Source: Angiostrongylus vasorum (taxonomy: Eukaryota > Nematoda > Chromadorea > Rhabditida > Metastrongylidae). From it: a stretch of 64,000 nt of DNA. The stretch is from assembly GCA_018806985.1 (NCBI GenBank), contig JADANN010000099.1:5203001-5267000 (forward strand). Reading direction: 5' to 3'. The notes beneath the pieces were generated by a model, which did not search any database, had not been told where the DNA came from, and worked only from the letters and a program-made list of their open reading frames with translations. This document shows positions 46,939 to 59,439 of this stretch, piece by piece (the first letter of the stretch is position 1; every line of letters starts with the position of its first letter). The position numbers and the translations under genes were made by a program.

Positions 46939-49900
46939 ATGGCTGTTTACAAGATCTACCACAACAATCGTTAACATCTACACTGTTAACATCAAAGGAA
47001 CTCCTCGTTATTGTTGACTGAAAGATCCGAGTCAAACGACAGCGTTATGGTGTTGGGTGCTGTTCTGTCGATGCTTCGCTATGTTGCGGGTAGCGAAGAC
47101 AGGGATTTCGTGGATCGGCTTCACTCCTACTTCACCTGCAACATTTTGATCGGTTTAGCTGTTCTCGTTAGCTTTAAGGTATATTCATTTCTACATTCCT
47201 AGGTTCAAGTACTCAACTTTCCAGGCAGAGCGTTTTCTGATTGCTTTATGTAGGTTGATTTAAATTTAAATTGTTTTAGCAACATATCCCAGTTGTTTGG
47301 GTGTTTTAGATGAAATGCACCATAGATGTACTCGGATGTTGAACTCTACAAATGGGAATCTCTTTAGACTCTGGTCAACTTTTTAGGTCATTTTCATAAG
47401 TCTGTTGCCCGAATCATTCTAACATAAAAAGAAAGTAAAACCACAACGATGCTGAGATATTCGCAAAACTTGGAGCTCGGGGCAGATCGAGCCGCGATTA
47501 CCACTTCCGGGGGGCTCACATTTTACTCACTGCACCACTGAGGCCCTTGCTTTGCGTTTCTCTCAGCTAGTTCTCTGCTTAACGCTGCCATCAGCCATCC
47601 GCCGTCAGCGGGATTAATCTGGGGGAGCACAAGTTTTAATCATCTATGGGTATTTCCATTTTAGATTATCTATTATTTTACGCCAGCACTGTTATTTAGC
47701 ATTGTTTTATGTTAATAAAGTTACCTTGGTAATATCTGAAAGCGATTCCAAAGTTCTATCGAAAGCACAAGTGCCACAGGGCTGAAGATGAAAGAAAATA
47801 GTCGTAGTATGAAGATATCATTCGAAATCGCAGTGGTCTTTCACACAGAAAATTTTTCGTCAGAAACTTTCCAAATTGTACGATTCGGATAGAAAACCTC
47901 ATTTTTTTGGCGAAACATTGTGCTCGTCCCCACCATTGAGGTGCTAAACTATTATATCTCATCAAACCATGGGTAAGGTTGTTGGACCAACTCATCTAAT
48001 CACGAGGTTTGAAAATAATCTCGTTTCAAAAAATGAGAAACTAGGTGGTGATTTTTGGTATCATGTTATTAGAAACTACTAGAATAGTCGACATATTTGG
48101 ATTTTTAAAAGTGGTGGGATATATGCGGAAAACGCAACATAGCACTGCCTTGGATCCGACCTGGTTACTTTTTTTCCGTTGATCCACGAAATATTTGTTA
48201 AAACTGCTCATTATTTTACTCGTTATAAGAAATCTAAACGGTTTTCATGTTATTTGAACATTCTGTTTTTCAGCAATTCGGAGGGAAGCCGATAGAGTGT
48301 CTTGTTCCTGACATGTTCAGCAATTCGTGGGAGCAAGTGGATCCATTTATTTTTTGGGTTTTTTCGTGCTTTCTCTCTTTTTATTAGCATAGTTTTCTTT
48401 CAGTATGCTGAGAACTACTGCTGGGCTCAAGACACGTACTTCGTTCCGATGAGTGAAGTAGTGGCAGGAATGCCCGAGTCTGTTCGTAGGCAACGCCGGA
48501 TAAGTTACTATCAGGTTAGGGGTTTTTTGGCAGTTACAAGTGATGAGGCTAAAAGTGGCCTATTTACTAGCTATGCTCTCTTTGGTCATTGACTGAGTCG
48601 AGGAAGTACGAGTGTCATATCATAAGATCTATTCACGTGGGTAGAGTTTCGTAGTCCAGCTCGTTCAGTCTTTGTGGAGTGGTCTGTGCGACGTCTGGCC
48701 GCGCGTTATCTTGTTAAAGGATTGGTCCATTTCTGTTAATCGATCTGTGGCGTAGTTACTGAGGTTTCTGATGCGTTTCGTCTGTTTGCTGGATGTATTC
48801 CGTCGTCGTAGTCGTTCCACTGAATTCAGAAAATTATGATGTATAGAACTAGTTGCATAGGTCATCCATCATTCATTTCTTTTTGTGCAATTTCAGCTTT
48901 ACGAATTGCTATGGAGCTCCTTCGCGGTCTATCTAATCAGCCGGTCTTCGCCTGTTGTCGTAGAGGATTGTTTTATCGCTGCCCATCACAATACCGTCGG
49001 GAGGTTAATGCTTCTTATAGTGCATAAGGAACTTCGACGATGCTTCAAAACGGCGATGTCTTTGATTTCCATTCAATTCATAAGGCATCCATTTGTTTCC
49101 ACGAAAACCTTCAAGTCATCGTTGTCAATAGCAGCGAGACATCCATGACCTGTCTGATTTTCAAGATCGGACTGGCTATCCTGAAGTTTTTAGAACCAAC
49201 GTCACACTTTGCATCCCTTATCGCTATTTGGCTGGATAACTCATTGTTTCCAGCAGTCTGCGCTGCGCTACGCTACGAATGGGCTTGATTTCGTAAGAGT
49301 AAATTTATCGAGGATGTGTAGAAAACGTAGGTTATATTATATTCACTAATGTGAAGTGAAATTGCATAAAATAAGCTTTGCATTGATAAATAATAGTAGA
49401 GAATTCGAAAAATTCACAGTGAGTCTGAAATGATTGCTAGAAACGATACTGTTAAATCATGAAAATCGCATACAGCGGGTTTGCTTATTTTCTGCTTGAC
49501 TTTAAGCTTTCACATAAATTTACGGTAGCATCTCGAAATTTCTTCAGTGGTTCTAGAGTTTCAGATAAGAACTAGGAGTTTGCGCTACGGAGAAGGTCGT
49601 GGTCGCCTATCTTTGGTTGACCATTGCCATCTAAGGGGATTAAAAAGAATAAAGCTTTAGGCGTTGATCAATCCCTGAGGGATGCGCCACGCATTCGACT
49701 TCAGTAAGTATCGTTGGAGGTGACTGAATGCATATCTGGCCTTTACAATGACTCGCAGTGGCCCACCAATGTATCGAGCCAGTGCTGCTGTCCTCCCAGA
49801 CAAGTCTGGTACTGCCGACCCCGGAGGAATCGAAGGCTTGGTGGGGCATGGACACGGGGATCGGTTCCAGTGTGTGTCGCAGCGGCGCCTCCAACCACTG

Positions 49901-52900
49901 TGCCACTACGCGCCCACGCGGAAGATAGTGAAAAGGTGAAAATTCTTTATAAGTGGGTGGCACGTGAATTGATTAAATGGCAGTGAAACCATCATCAGGG
50001 AGTCTATTTTGCGTTTCTTTTATGTAAGAACATTGTGACACCCTGGTGCAAAGTGGTTGCTATTGCTATTCTCCAACAAACGACGTTCAGCAAGGAGGTT
50101 AGGAAATAGATGAGGTTTTCCAAACCCGACTTTGCACTGATAGGCAGTGACGATGACTTTTTTTGTTTTCAGCAGAGGGAATTATATCGTAAAACAACTT
50201 GAATCTTGGGAAAACGACTACACTAGGGAAGTACTACTGTCACTGAAATGGTAAAAGCATTCAAAACTGCCGAAAATTGTAGTGGTCAAGAGAAATACCG
50301 ATAGGTGCCCATGGCTTTTTCTGTCGTGAAGACACATCTATGAGGTGACGACGTTTTTTGCTTTTTGGACGATTGCTGCCGTTGATTTATATCAGGATTT
50401 GATTTCACGAAACAAAATGACGCGATTTTCCTGATTTGGGAGCATAATATCCGATATTCTAAAATCATTGTAAAGTGTCAGAAGAAGGCAGCACATGACA
50501 AAAATATTAGGAATGAAGTAGGCCTTGGATGGTATACATCGGCAGTGTCAACAATGAATAGTTATGATAAAGTGTAATTGTAAAACTAATGGTAACAAAA
50601 CCTGTAACGATTTCTGCACCGGAGTGATACTTGGTGGTTCAGTGTTTTTACCTAATGAATTAAGTCTGTTCTATCAAACGACCGTGTGCATCGCAAGCCA
50701 TCATTAACCTGTGTGCTGGCTACACAGACTCCTCGTCACTCTAGTCCAAGGCGGCTTAGAATGCTTTAGCAGCTTTTCCGTACTCTTATTATCAAACTGG
50801 AGGGTTTTGGGGCTTGGCGAGATCTCTTTATTGTGGGTGTATTCACTAAGGTATTTTCGGATGTCCCAAAAATAGGTGTCTGGCTTGTTTATTTGGTTGT
50901 AGTATTTTGACTAAATAGAGATGCATATTACAATCCAATTCTTCAAACGCATTTTCACGCAAAAGAAGGCAGTCTATCCCCATCATCCACCTTTGTCTCG
51001 ACTCAGTTACAAAGTCGGTTGCGCCTTCAAAACCTTTTCCATCATCACCTGTGAATTCGCCACATACCTGTGTGGCCAGCCCGCTGAGGATTCGACAGTG
51101 AATTGTTCGTGAGGATTGAAACTATCCGCTGGAATATCTGTAAGGTTTTCTTTCAGTGGGTGCCGTTTTTTCTTCTGGTTGAAGCTGCTTGTTTTCGACT
51201 TCCAAGTCTATTATGGCAGTATCTGGCTGGTCATTCAGGTAAAACTTTTGCTCGTTTTTGCCCTGTTTATGAGCGTATTTGTGAGTCAATTGCCTATGCC
51301 TCGTTTTCTGTGCAAGGAGATACCCACTTTCATGGTTTATTACTTATTAATTCCTTAAGTAAGAAATTTAAGGATGAATGAGTAATATACATTTCCTATT
51401 AGACGAAAGTAATTTGGCCATTCTACTTGAAAGAGGTATGTCTCAACTCGTAGTGATTTTATCAGTTGAGATAAGATTAGGATGTACAGATCTTTGCCAG
51501 CGACAAGTAATTGAACAATCGAGATCTTATCCAGTAGAAAGTGATAAAGTTCGCAGTACGTTGTTGAAGTTTGCGGCTGCCATAATTTTTCAACTTCCTC
51601 TTCTTTTGGAAACATAGTTTTTTTGTAAGTTGATGTTCTAAGGGGTAAAACTTTGGTTGTTTTACTATCCCTTAGAGATATGCCATGCATTTGACTTCAA
51701 ACATCAAATAGGGGATTGAATAACTCCAGAGTGGTGATTTCCTCGTTGCTCAATCCAAGAACCAAATGTGCATTGCAAGTTACGTCTTCCCACTGCGCTA
51801 CATGCGCTCGGAGTCTCTTCTATAAAAAAGGGATAAAGCTCCCGGCGTCGATCAGTAGAGGGATGCGCCATGCATTCGATTTCATTGAGCATCGTTTAAA
51901 GGTGATTGAATGCGTATATGGCCTTTACAATGATTCGCAGTAGCCTATGGATGTATCGAGTGCAGACCGTGGAGAGATGGAAAGCTTGGTGAGCCTGGGA
52001 CAAAGGAATCGATCCCATATGTATTACAGGGCGCCTCCGACCACTGCGCCACACGCAACTCTTCTATAAGTTCGTCAATTTCTCAAATCCAACTACTATA
52101 ATTACCAAAGAATTATCTGCAGTTTTTTAAAAAACAAGCATCGTCGGGAGTGTTTTAGGTTACTCCTCCATTTGCAAATTCCAATGACTGCTTTGATATA
52201 GAGGATCTGAGTTTGGGAATTGTTTTCTTTTATTTTTTAAATGTCAGATATTACAGGCATTAAGATCCATGAGGTCGTTAAATTGTCATCGGATCCAAAC
52301 AATATCAAACCTGAAATTAAAAAAGCGAACATCAGGTCACTCACAATACATTTGCAGGTGTGTGCGTTTTACTTTTCAAAATGTTCAGATTTTTGGAAAA
52401 GTCAATGAGAACTTGCTTGGATATTTTATATAGCTCAACACTGATAAATCGCCTGGGTTTTATCTCCACATGCTATTGCGACCGTAGTCCACGTAGATGT
52501 TCTGTTTCGTACTGTTGTTGTTCATCTAGACGAATGCTTGGTGGTTGACAGGACCTACGGATTTTGATACTGGATGTTCGTGTACAGCATTGAGTAAGCT
52601 TGCTTGACGAAATAGACAATCGTCCATCCATCTTAACTATTTTGTCTACAACTTTTTTTGCATTTTAATCTACTCTGCTGCTCTTTCTTTGTGTCTGCTA
52701 TGGATTTTACCCATCCTAATACATCTATGCTGTATTGTAATTACAAGTTCTCTTGGACTGCGAGCATGGGATATTTTTTAAAGATCGCAACACCGAAGTC
52801 GAGACGACGTTTTCTTCATTACTTCTCCTTAATGTCTATTAAACCTCAGATGCTCAGATATCGTAGTATTTGTAATCGGAAGACAATCGTATTAGATTCA

Positions 52901-55900
52901 TTCTCTGTAGCGCTTGTGGTTTGTCTTAAACTCGGTCTTCTTACATTTAAATCCTTGTCCGCACTCCTTTGAACCCTTTTAAGATCCATTTCACTTCACT
53001 GGTAGATCTTGAAAAGGTGACGGTGTCCTTAACGGTTCAAAACTCTGCTGGAGTTTTTTTTGATCAATGCGTTCACCTTTCCCATTTCATGCGAGCGAGA
53101 TTTTTTACTCTATTGTGCTATTCCCATGAACAGCTTTCGGGAAATATATGTAGAAACTCATCTTCTGTAGCTAGAGTAAGAAGGCGGTAGGAGATAGTTG
53201 TGTGTTTGAAATATGACTAGAATAAAATGTCTATTGTACGACAAGTCTCTTTCTTGCTTGACTAGGTATCGAAGGATGTGCAATGAATGCTTCTTGATCA
53301 AAAATTTGAAATCTGTTCAGCACATTTTTTTCCGTCTTTAAAAAGCTCTTTGTCGGTTGTTTTCCAGTGCACCGTTGATTCTAAGAAAGACGAATTCTCT
53401 GTTTATTTACTTACTCACTTGGATACTTGGATGGCCCGTCTTCACTGGTTGTGCGAATCCCAGCATAATCTCCATTTTATCGGAGTTTTACTAGTTTAGC
53501 CACTGTGGTTCCCTTGAGTCTCGAGGTCAGCCAGGTCGCCGCTCTTGTGGATCAGAGGGAGACTTGTTACAATGGGACTAATTTGAAACCGGGATGGTAG
53601 TGGGTCCTGCTATTGGTTTACTCTTAGATGGGCTTCCTGATAGAAACGCCGAACCGCTCAACTTTGGGGGGCCCTGCTGTGGGGATGACTCTCCTCCGCT
53701 GTGTACCGCGGCCCGATACCCAGGAACACCTCCCAGCCACGATGAGGCGGTAAACCATCAGGAAGCTGTTCACTTCTAGGTTATGGAAATTTTTTTAGCG
53801 TTTGATCTTCTCAGACTTCCACAGATTTTAGGCAAAAAGTCAAACCTAATTTAGAACAATATCACTGTTGATTAAAAGATTGTTAACAAATTGTTATGTG
53901 CTTATATAAAGAGTTACATGATGCAGTAAATTTTAAAGGTCCGATTTTCATTGTAAAGCATTCAATTGATACGCATTGGGCATATTTTTTAAACTTTTGA
54001 AATTGGGAGATGAACCTTATGGTACTCTAATAATATGGGTATATTAGCTTCAGTTCATTCTTTAATAGTTTGTAGCTTAACTTGTAGACTTTAAATGAAT
54101 TTCGTTAAAACAAAAAATAAACTATAGCAGATGAACAGTAATGAACGCTGCAATTTGAGGGTGCACTTCGTTTTCATCGGCGTCTACGGAAGAAGCAGAT
54201 TCGTCCTCATAGTGTTCTAAGGCTTTTCAATTTGCCATATTCTGCTTTCTTTGTAACAACGATGTATTTGTGCACAAAGTTCTTCTATCTAACGAACGTG
54301 TGTTTACAGCTGTTACTTATGAACAAGTCAGTTTAATGTTATGGATTAGATTTATTTTCTGCATATTTTTCTATTTTTTTCTGCATATTGCCGTTTGGGG
54401 GGCGGGTGGCAAGTTGGAGGCAAAATGTGTTCTGTTTTACTTGCAGAGTTTCCAAGAAAATGTGCTTCAACTCACATTCGCAGCTCATCTATGAAACGGT
54501 TCTATTCAGCGGTTTACTTTGCTACATAAATTTTTTTGCTCATTTTTTCGTATTCAGTAGACAAGTTCCCTACTGCAGGAGTTGGTAGTAGGGCGGGGTC
54601 CGAGGGTACTGTACTTTTACACTTTATTATCTACTACGAGTTTGTTCGTCTCGTGGAATCTTGAGATGAGAAGTTGTTGCTGACAACGAAGTACTATGGT
54701 GTTTTTGGTGTTCTTCCTCACTGAAGGTCGCAATTAGGATATCCTTGTACGACTGTGTGGTAGATAATACAGGGGATTTGTCTAGGCGTAAGCGCTCAAC
54801 AGATATAATTGTGTTTACGAATGTGCTTATCACGTTGCATTCTTTACGATTCGCAACTTTTAAAATTTGCACTTTTTGTGACTGATTTTGGAGATAAACT
54901 TTTATCCTGATTTTCATCCCCTTCCTCCAAATCTTATACGTGAACGCGATACGGTTAGTGGGTGTCCTTGCAGTTTTCTACAGATGGTACGTGAGTTTAG
55001 TGAACTGGTATCTCGAACCGGAAAACTAACAAGGAAGCGAAATCTCATCTTGAAGCAATAACGTGCCGGAATGCATTTTCTTGCGGAATTTTTTTAAAAA
55101 TTCCTTGAAAGTTCGGTTTTTGGAAACAGTTAAGATATGCGGAGTTTAAATGAGCAAAACGGCAAAACCTCCACTGTAGGTTTATCAACATTTTATCTCC
55201 TCATATGTTCGAATTGCCTAGAAATTATCGACATTTGTCGAGAACGCGTAGTTCTGTGAAGGTTTTAGAAGGTTCTAGGTTTCTGGAAACGACTAAATAC
55301 TCATGGTATGGTTTTGGAGTGATTTTGGATCTGCTGAATGGCACGACGTGGCAGCAGTCTGGTGTTTTTCCGCGGGTTTCGCTTTGTGATTTCGATGTAA
55401 TTCTTCTACAGCTTGTAGCTTTTTTCTTCGGAATTCTGTTAGATGTTTGTGGACTGTTAATTGCTTTATGTGAGTTCGAGTCATATTAAGGTTCGAGTAA
55501 TGGGGAACGTGCAGGAACATACGGTACAATGTGTGCTCGTCATCAACATATTCAACGAGAAGATCTTTATCTTCTTATGGTTTTGGTAAGTTGCCTGAGT
55601 TTTGCTGGAATTACCATTTTTCTAGGCATCACTTTTCTCTCCAGCAATAATCTTTTTTCAGGTATTTAATGCTTGTATTTTTCACACTATCATCTTTCCT
55701 GTACTGGCTTTTCGTTGCCCTTGTACCTCATCTGAATCGCCGATTCATCAACCGACATCTGGAAATAAGTGAATTATCATTTGATCAATCGGGCAAGTTT
55801 TTTAAGGTCTTGTTGATTCAAACTTCTGTGATTTGTTGCAAATCTTTGTGATTTTACTGTCATTTCCTGCAAATTGCTTTCACGTTTCTTGAGATTTCGT

Positions 55901-57439
55901 TCCTGTATAGGTTTTTTTTCAATTTCAGCTAGTGCACAGGATATCAGGCGCTTCATTGATTGTTACCTTAAAAGTGACGGGATCTTCGTAATTCGAATGG
56001 TCACACTACAGTCGGGGGGTATAGTTCTTTATGTTTTCCTCTTTTACCTTTGCCTCATCGTTTTTGAAGTGCTTTTCTGAAGCTTTGAGATTTTCTGAAT
56101 ACATCACATAGCGAGCAATATGAATTAATTGGTGTTGTCGTCCTAGAAAATACTGAGTGACAGGTTGTGTTCATTTCCACATAACACTTATTCCTCATGC
56201 AAAATCGAGTCAAGTCATTGCTGACAGATTTGTTAAACCACCTCAGAAAATGTAAACATGGATCTATTGAATTCAGAGGATGTTCTATTTATTGGTAGGG
56301 TAAAAGTGGTACATCCTAGTGAAAATGTTGGCAAGATGAAAGAAAAGCCAGTGTCGTAAAACACATCAACAAAAAAGGATAAAGCTCTCGGCGTTGATCA
56401 ATCTCTAAGGGATGTGCTATGCATCCGACTTCATTAATAAGCATCGTTTGGAGGTGATTGAATGCATATCTGGCATTTAAAATGGCTCGCTGTGGCCTAT
56501 CGATCGAGCCAGTGCTGCTATCCTCCCAGACAGTTTGGTACTAGCTTGCCGACCCCGGACGGATGGAGAGCTTGCCGGGGCCAGGGGCACTGGGATCGAT
56601 CTCATGTGTGTTGCAGGGCGCCTCCGACCACTGCGCCACACGAGTCCTTCGGTAGCGTCTGTAGCAGCTAGAAATTGACTGCTTTTTGGAGACAAACTGT
56701 CGTAGTCATAGTTAAAATCAACATGAAATACAGTGGACTCGTTCGACATCCCGCTGTTACTAATTGCAACGTCATAAGCCGTCTTCGCAGCCAGTTATTC
56801 ACTTGTCGCAGGAAATCAGCAACAGGTGTGTCTTGTCTTGGTAGTAATGTTGTGCAGACAACCGATATGTTTATGAACGGAAAGTCAGTGGTTAGGTAAA
56901 GGGGCGAGTTTTCAATGAGAAAATAAAAGGTGGTGGTTGGAATGTTCCAACAAAGTTTTTCCAAGGTCAGTGGTGAAATATTCAGCTATTTCGAGTGTAT
57001 AGAGCATGACGGAAGATTTGTTGATATGAGGAAGAACTTAAGTTTTCAGGTTATATTTGGCACCGATCTGGTTTTGGCACTATGGAAATCATTTTTCGGT
57101 CTAGAAGACCAGTTGAAGAGAAGTAATTCAATGCCCGATGTTAATAACTCCCCAGAAGGTCGTAATTATTTTTGGCCTCCTCCACCAGATGTATGTGATA
57201 AGCGGGAGCTCCAAGTACGTAGAGCACTTGGCCAGAATATCGATAATTCGGAAATCACCCAGGATTTCTTGCAGAAGATTGTTCCTACTTATAACTGTAA
57301 AAGTAGTCGTTACTTTACGACTATGTCTATCCGTCAAGATGGAGAAGATAATCCAAAGGATGCTCTCATCGAAAGCCGTGCTAGCAGTATAGATGCAACA
57401 GCTCTGGTTAAAGATCCCAGACAGCGGAAGGATGAGTGA
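46939..57439 (+). CDS. inx: Innexin (invertebrate gap-junction protein), 11 exons
   Basis: Exons: 46939-47178 (ATG 47047), 48274-48336, 48404-48514, 51157-51238, 52257-52357, 54160-54326, 55279-55396, 55491-55585, 55662-55792, 55929 to about 56018, 57050-57439. The product is about 492 residues. Seen: [20 protein letters not shown], the N-terminus and start of TM1; [13 protein letters not shown]; first extracellular loop with Cys in ECLVP and [12 protein letters not shown]; the innexin signature YYQWVPFF opening TM2; cytoplasmic [19 protein letters not shown]3 [19 protein letters not shown]; second loop [20 protein letters not shown] with the later Cys pair; TM4 [20 protein letters not shown]; a polar C-terminal tail ending RQRKDE. 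Known role: innexins form intercellular and hemichannels in the plasma membrane. The exact paralogue is not assigned. One intron has a GC donor, and the 10/11 junction is irregular (see findings). Confidence 0.94.
47435..47625 (-). repeat. tRNA-like repeat, single head, in innexin intron 1
   Basis: aaccacaacgatgctgagat, gcagatcgagccgcgattac, gcaccactgaggcccttgct, then the gtttctctcagctagt arm also seen at 8.4 and 25.0 kb. Confidence 0.7.
49650..49915 (-). repeat. tRNA-derived SINE in innexin intron 3
   Basis: Inverted full-length copy: from ataaagctttaggcgttgat at the tail to the head with gcctccaaccactgtgccac. Confidence 0.88.
51671..51800 (-). repeat. tRNA-derived SINE, internally deleted
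   Basis: The tail part (gatatgccatgcatttgact) and head part (cactgcgctacatgcgctcg) are present without the middle. It sits directly beside the copy at 51829. Confidence 0.6.
51829..52061 (-). repeat. tRNA-derived SINE in innexin intron 4
   Basis: Inverted copy, with the small central hairpin region deleted; the head is intact (gcgcctccgaccactgcgcc). Confidence 0.85.
53422..53762 (+). repeat. 375-bp interspersed repeat in innexin intron 5
   Basis: Preceded by ttggatacttggatgg, like other copies; one internal deletion near ccaggtcgccg. Confidence 0.88.
55793..55928 (+). other. GC-AG intron of the innexin gene
   Basis: The exon ends CAATCGG and the intron begins GCAAGT, with acceptor aatttcag at 55921-55928. 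Using the G before GCAAGT as the last exon base gives phase 1, and the next exon starts with the two bases needed to continue [19 protein letters not shown], the expected innexin cytoplasmic region. GCAAGT is the usual consensus of the minor GC-AG donor class. No GT donor nearby keeps both frame and homology. Confidence 0.75.
56372..56648 (-). repeat. tRNA-derived SINE in innexin last intron
   Basis: Inverted full-length copy from gataaagctctcggcgttga to gcctccgaccactgcgccac. Confidence 0.9.
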
Positions 57440-57665
57440 TTCTAAACTGGACCTCAACGCTTGTCTTATTTGCCAAATCGCTATTCTGTGTGCCTTTTCA
57501 GCATCATGTAATCTTAAACATGGCGATATGCAATCTCGTGCCTTTACCGCATTACCGAGCTTTACTTGTATTACATCTCATGCTCCATAGTGTACTGCAT
57601 AGTGATATTTTCTTCACTTTACACAAATGTAAAGGTATTTATAGAATATTCTCATAAACTGATCT

Positions 57666-57914
57666 TACTGATGCGAGGTTGGTATAGTTATCGTTGTTGT
57701 TGTTGTTGTTGCTCGATTGCCGACGTTTCGGCGGTTTCGCCCTCCTCGGAGCCGTGCTGTAACGAATGGAACTTGTCTCATACTCGCAGTCCCACTCGTG
57801 GCAGCACGGCTCTGGGGAGGGCGAAATCGCCGAGGCGTCGGCAATCGACCAACAACAACAACATCGACAACAACAACAACAACGATAGCTGTACCATCCT
57901 CGCATCAGCTCAAC
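57666..57914. repeat. Near-palindromic foldback with (GTT)n/(AAC)n and hammerhead-like arms
   Basis: Left arm 57666-57759 and right arm 57802-57914 are inverted copies around a 42-base loop. Each arm consists, from outside in, of a TGATGCGAGG segment, a GTT (or AAC) trinucleotide run, CGATTGCCGACG and the hammerhead-like block ending at GCCGTGCTG. Both strands therefore encode similar meaningless Cys/Asn-rich frames. It lies about 230 bases after the innexin stop codon. Confidence 0.8.
57722..57749 (-). ncRNA. Hammerhead-like core, left arm of palindrome
   Basis: Minus sense reads CCGAGGA, a GGCG...CGCC stem candidate, then GAAACGTC. U4 of the core is C here, which should weaken or abolish cleavage. 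A further decayed inverted copy lies at 57810-57839 on the plus strand. Confidence 0.35.
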
Positions 57915-59439
57915 AAGATCAATGCGTGAGAACAAATAAATAAATATATTGATTATTTGTGCCGAGGTTTATAGAAAATCGGTATTTTGAGTTATTTGTA
58001 GAATGTTTTTATAAATAGAGCTTTAAACAGTTTAGCTTTTCTTTTTTTTACTTGACCAAGTGGACTCATGCCTTTGAAGAGTCATTAGAACTTAGAAGCT
58101 TTGATAAGTCCGAAACCAGATCCTCATCTCACATATTACTTGATGAGGCTTACACTAGCAGATCTTCAAAAGCTTTAAAAACTTCATGGACACTCTGCTA
58201 CCACTCAAGGGTGGGAAGAAATACATTGTGTGGCATTGATGAAGTGTGAAATTGTTATTTATGTTGTGTTCATTACTTACTGGATTGAAAGAAGTTTTAT
58301 TGTGTTTTATGCATTTGCGTGTAAACATGGGAAAACTATTGAGGGTCAATGGTTGGTTGCTTCTGTATTTTAATTAGTTTGTTCTCTTTATTGTTCTTAA
58401 GCGAAATTGCTGTTCCCGTCGTCTAAGTGACCGAATGCATTAATATCAGCACATTTTGTTCCGGGTACTACTTTGCCGAAGTATGCTCTCATCAGTGTTG
58501 TTCTACGCAGTGTCTTTGGAAACATTGAAGGTGCTCGATTCTGTTTAACAATTAGTGGAAGTAGAAAATAAATAAAAGTTCCGAACTGAAGTCAGCGTGT
58601 GATGAAGGAGGACTACCAAAGGTGGGAGGCATCGTGGTTAAACAGGTGATGAGACCTTTTGCAGTAAACACAAGAGATGGATACTTTGCACATTCATAGA
58701 ATGACGTAGAGGACATGTAAAGCATAGAAAGCTACAGAAATGATTGGGATTATACATGGGGAAACTGTGTTATAAATCGAAGAACATACAACGGAAGCAC
58801 TTTTGATATGAGGTCGTATGCACTGGTTTCAGTTCATACGGTGCATGTTTAAATTAGGTGTACCTTAAGCGCCCATGATGTAGTTTGTGACAATGTGACG
58901 TCTTTAAGGGTCATACGGTGCGAAAATATTTTTTCCGTTCAAATTTAAGTGAAGACATTTGAACTCACAGGCTGTTTTGCCCATACTAATGAGAGTTGTT
59001 AAAATCGCAAAATCTTTGATGGTAGGTTAAAAGTTCTACTGTTTTACAACGATGGATCTCTGATTTTTAGGAGCTCATCACCAATATTTCTTGCGCTTTA
59101 TTGTTTCAAAGCTCATATTTCGAACACGAGACCAAATGAACGAGTAGGATTTCGTCTAGGAAAGTGTGACAGTGTTGCTCAATGTGTCGTTTATGTTTAC
59201 AACTGTTTCCTTTCCGTGAAAAATTTTAAAACCTAAATTTTCTAGTCAATTTCCTGCAAGTTTCAATTCTAACCACCTCTTAGGACGAAATGAGATTGTA
59301 TAAAAACCGTTTATGCAGCGCCATGTGGCAATGTTTCTTATAGACCTATAAAGTTCTGAACTCTTGAAATTCTTAAGGCTTAATGCCATTGTACAGAACA
59401 GATATACATCAATCATTAATCACCGTTACCGGTGCTTGG

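Noticed and set aside
57566..57943. 125-codon plus-strand frame rich in Cys and Asn
   Set aside because: It is produced by the (GTT)n/(AAC)n palindrome; the opposite strand gives almost the same peptide.
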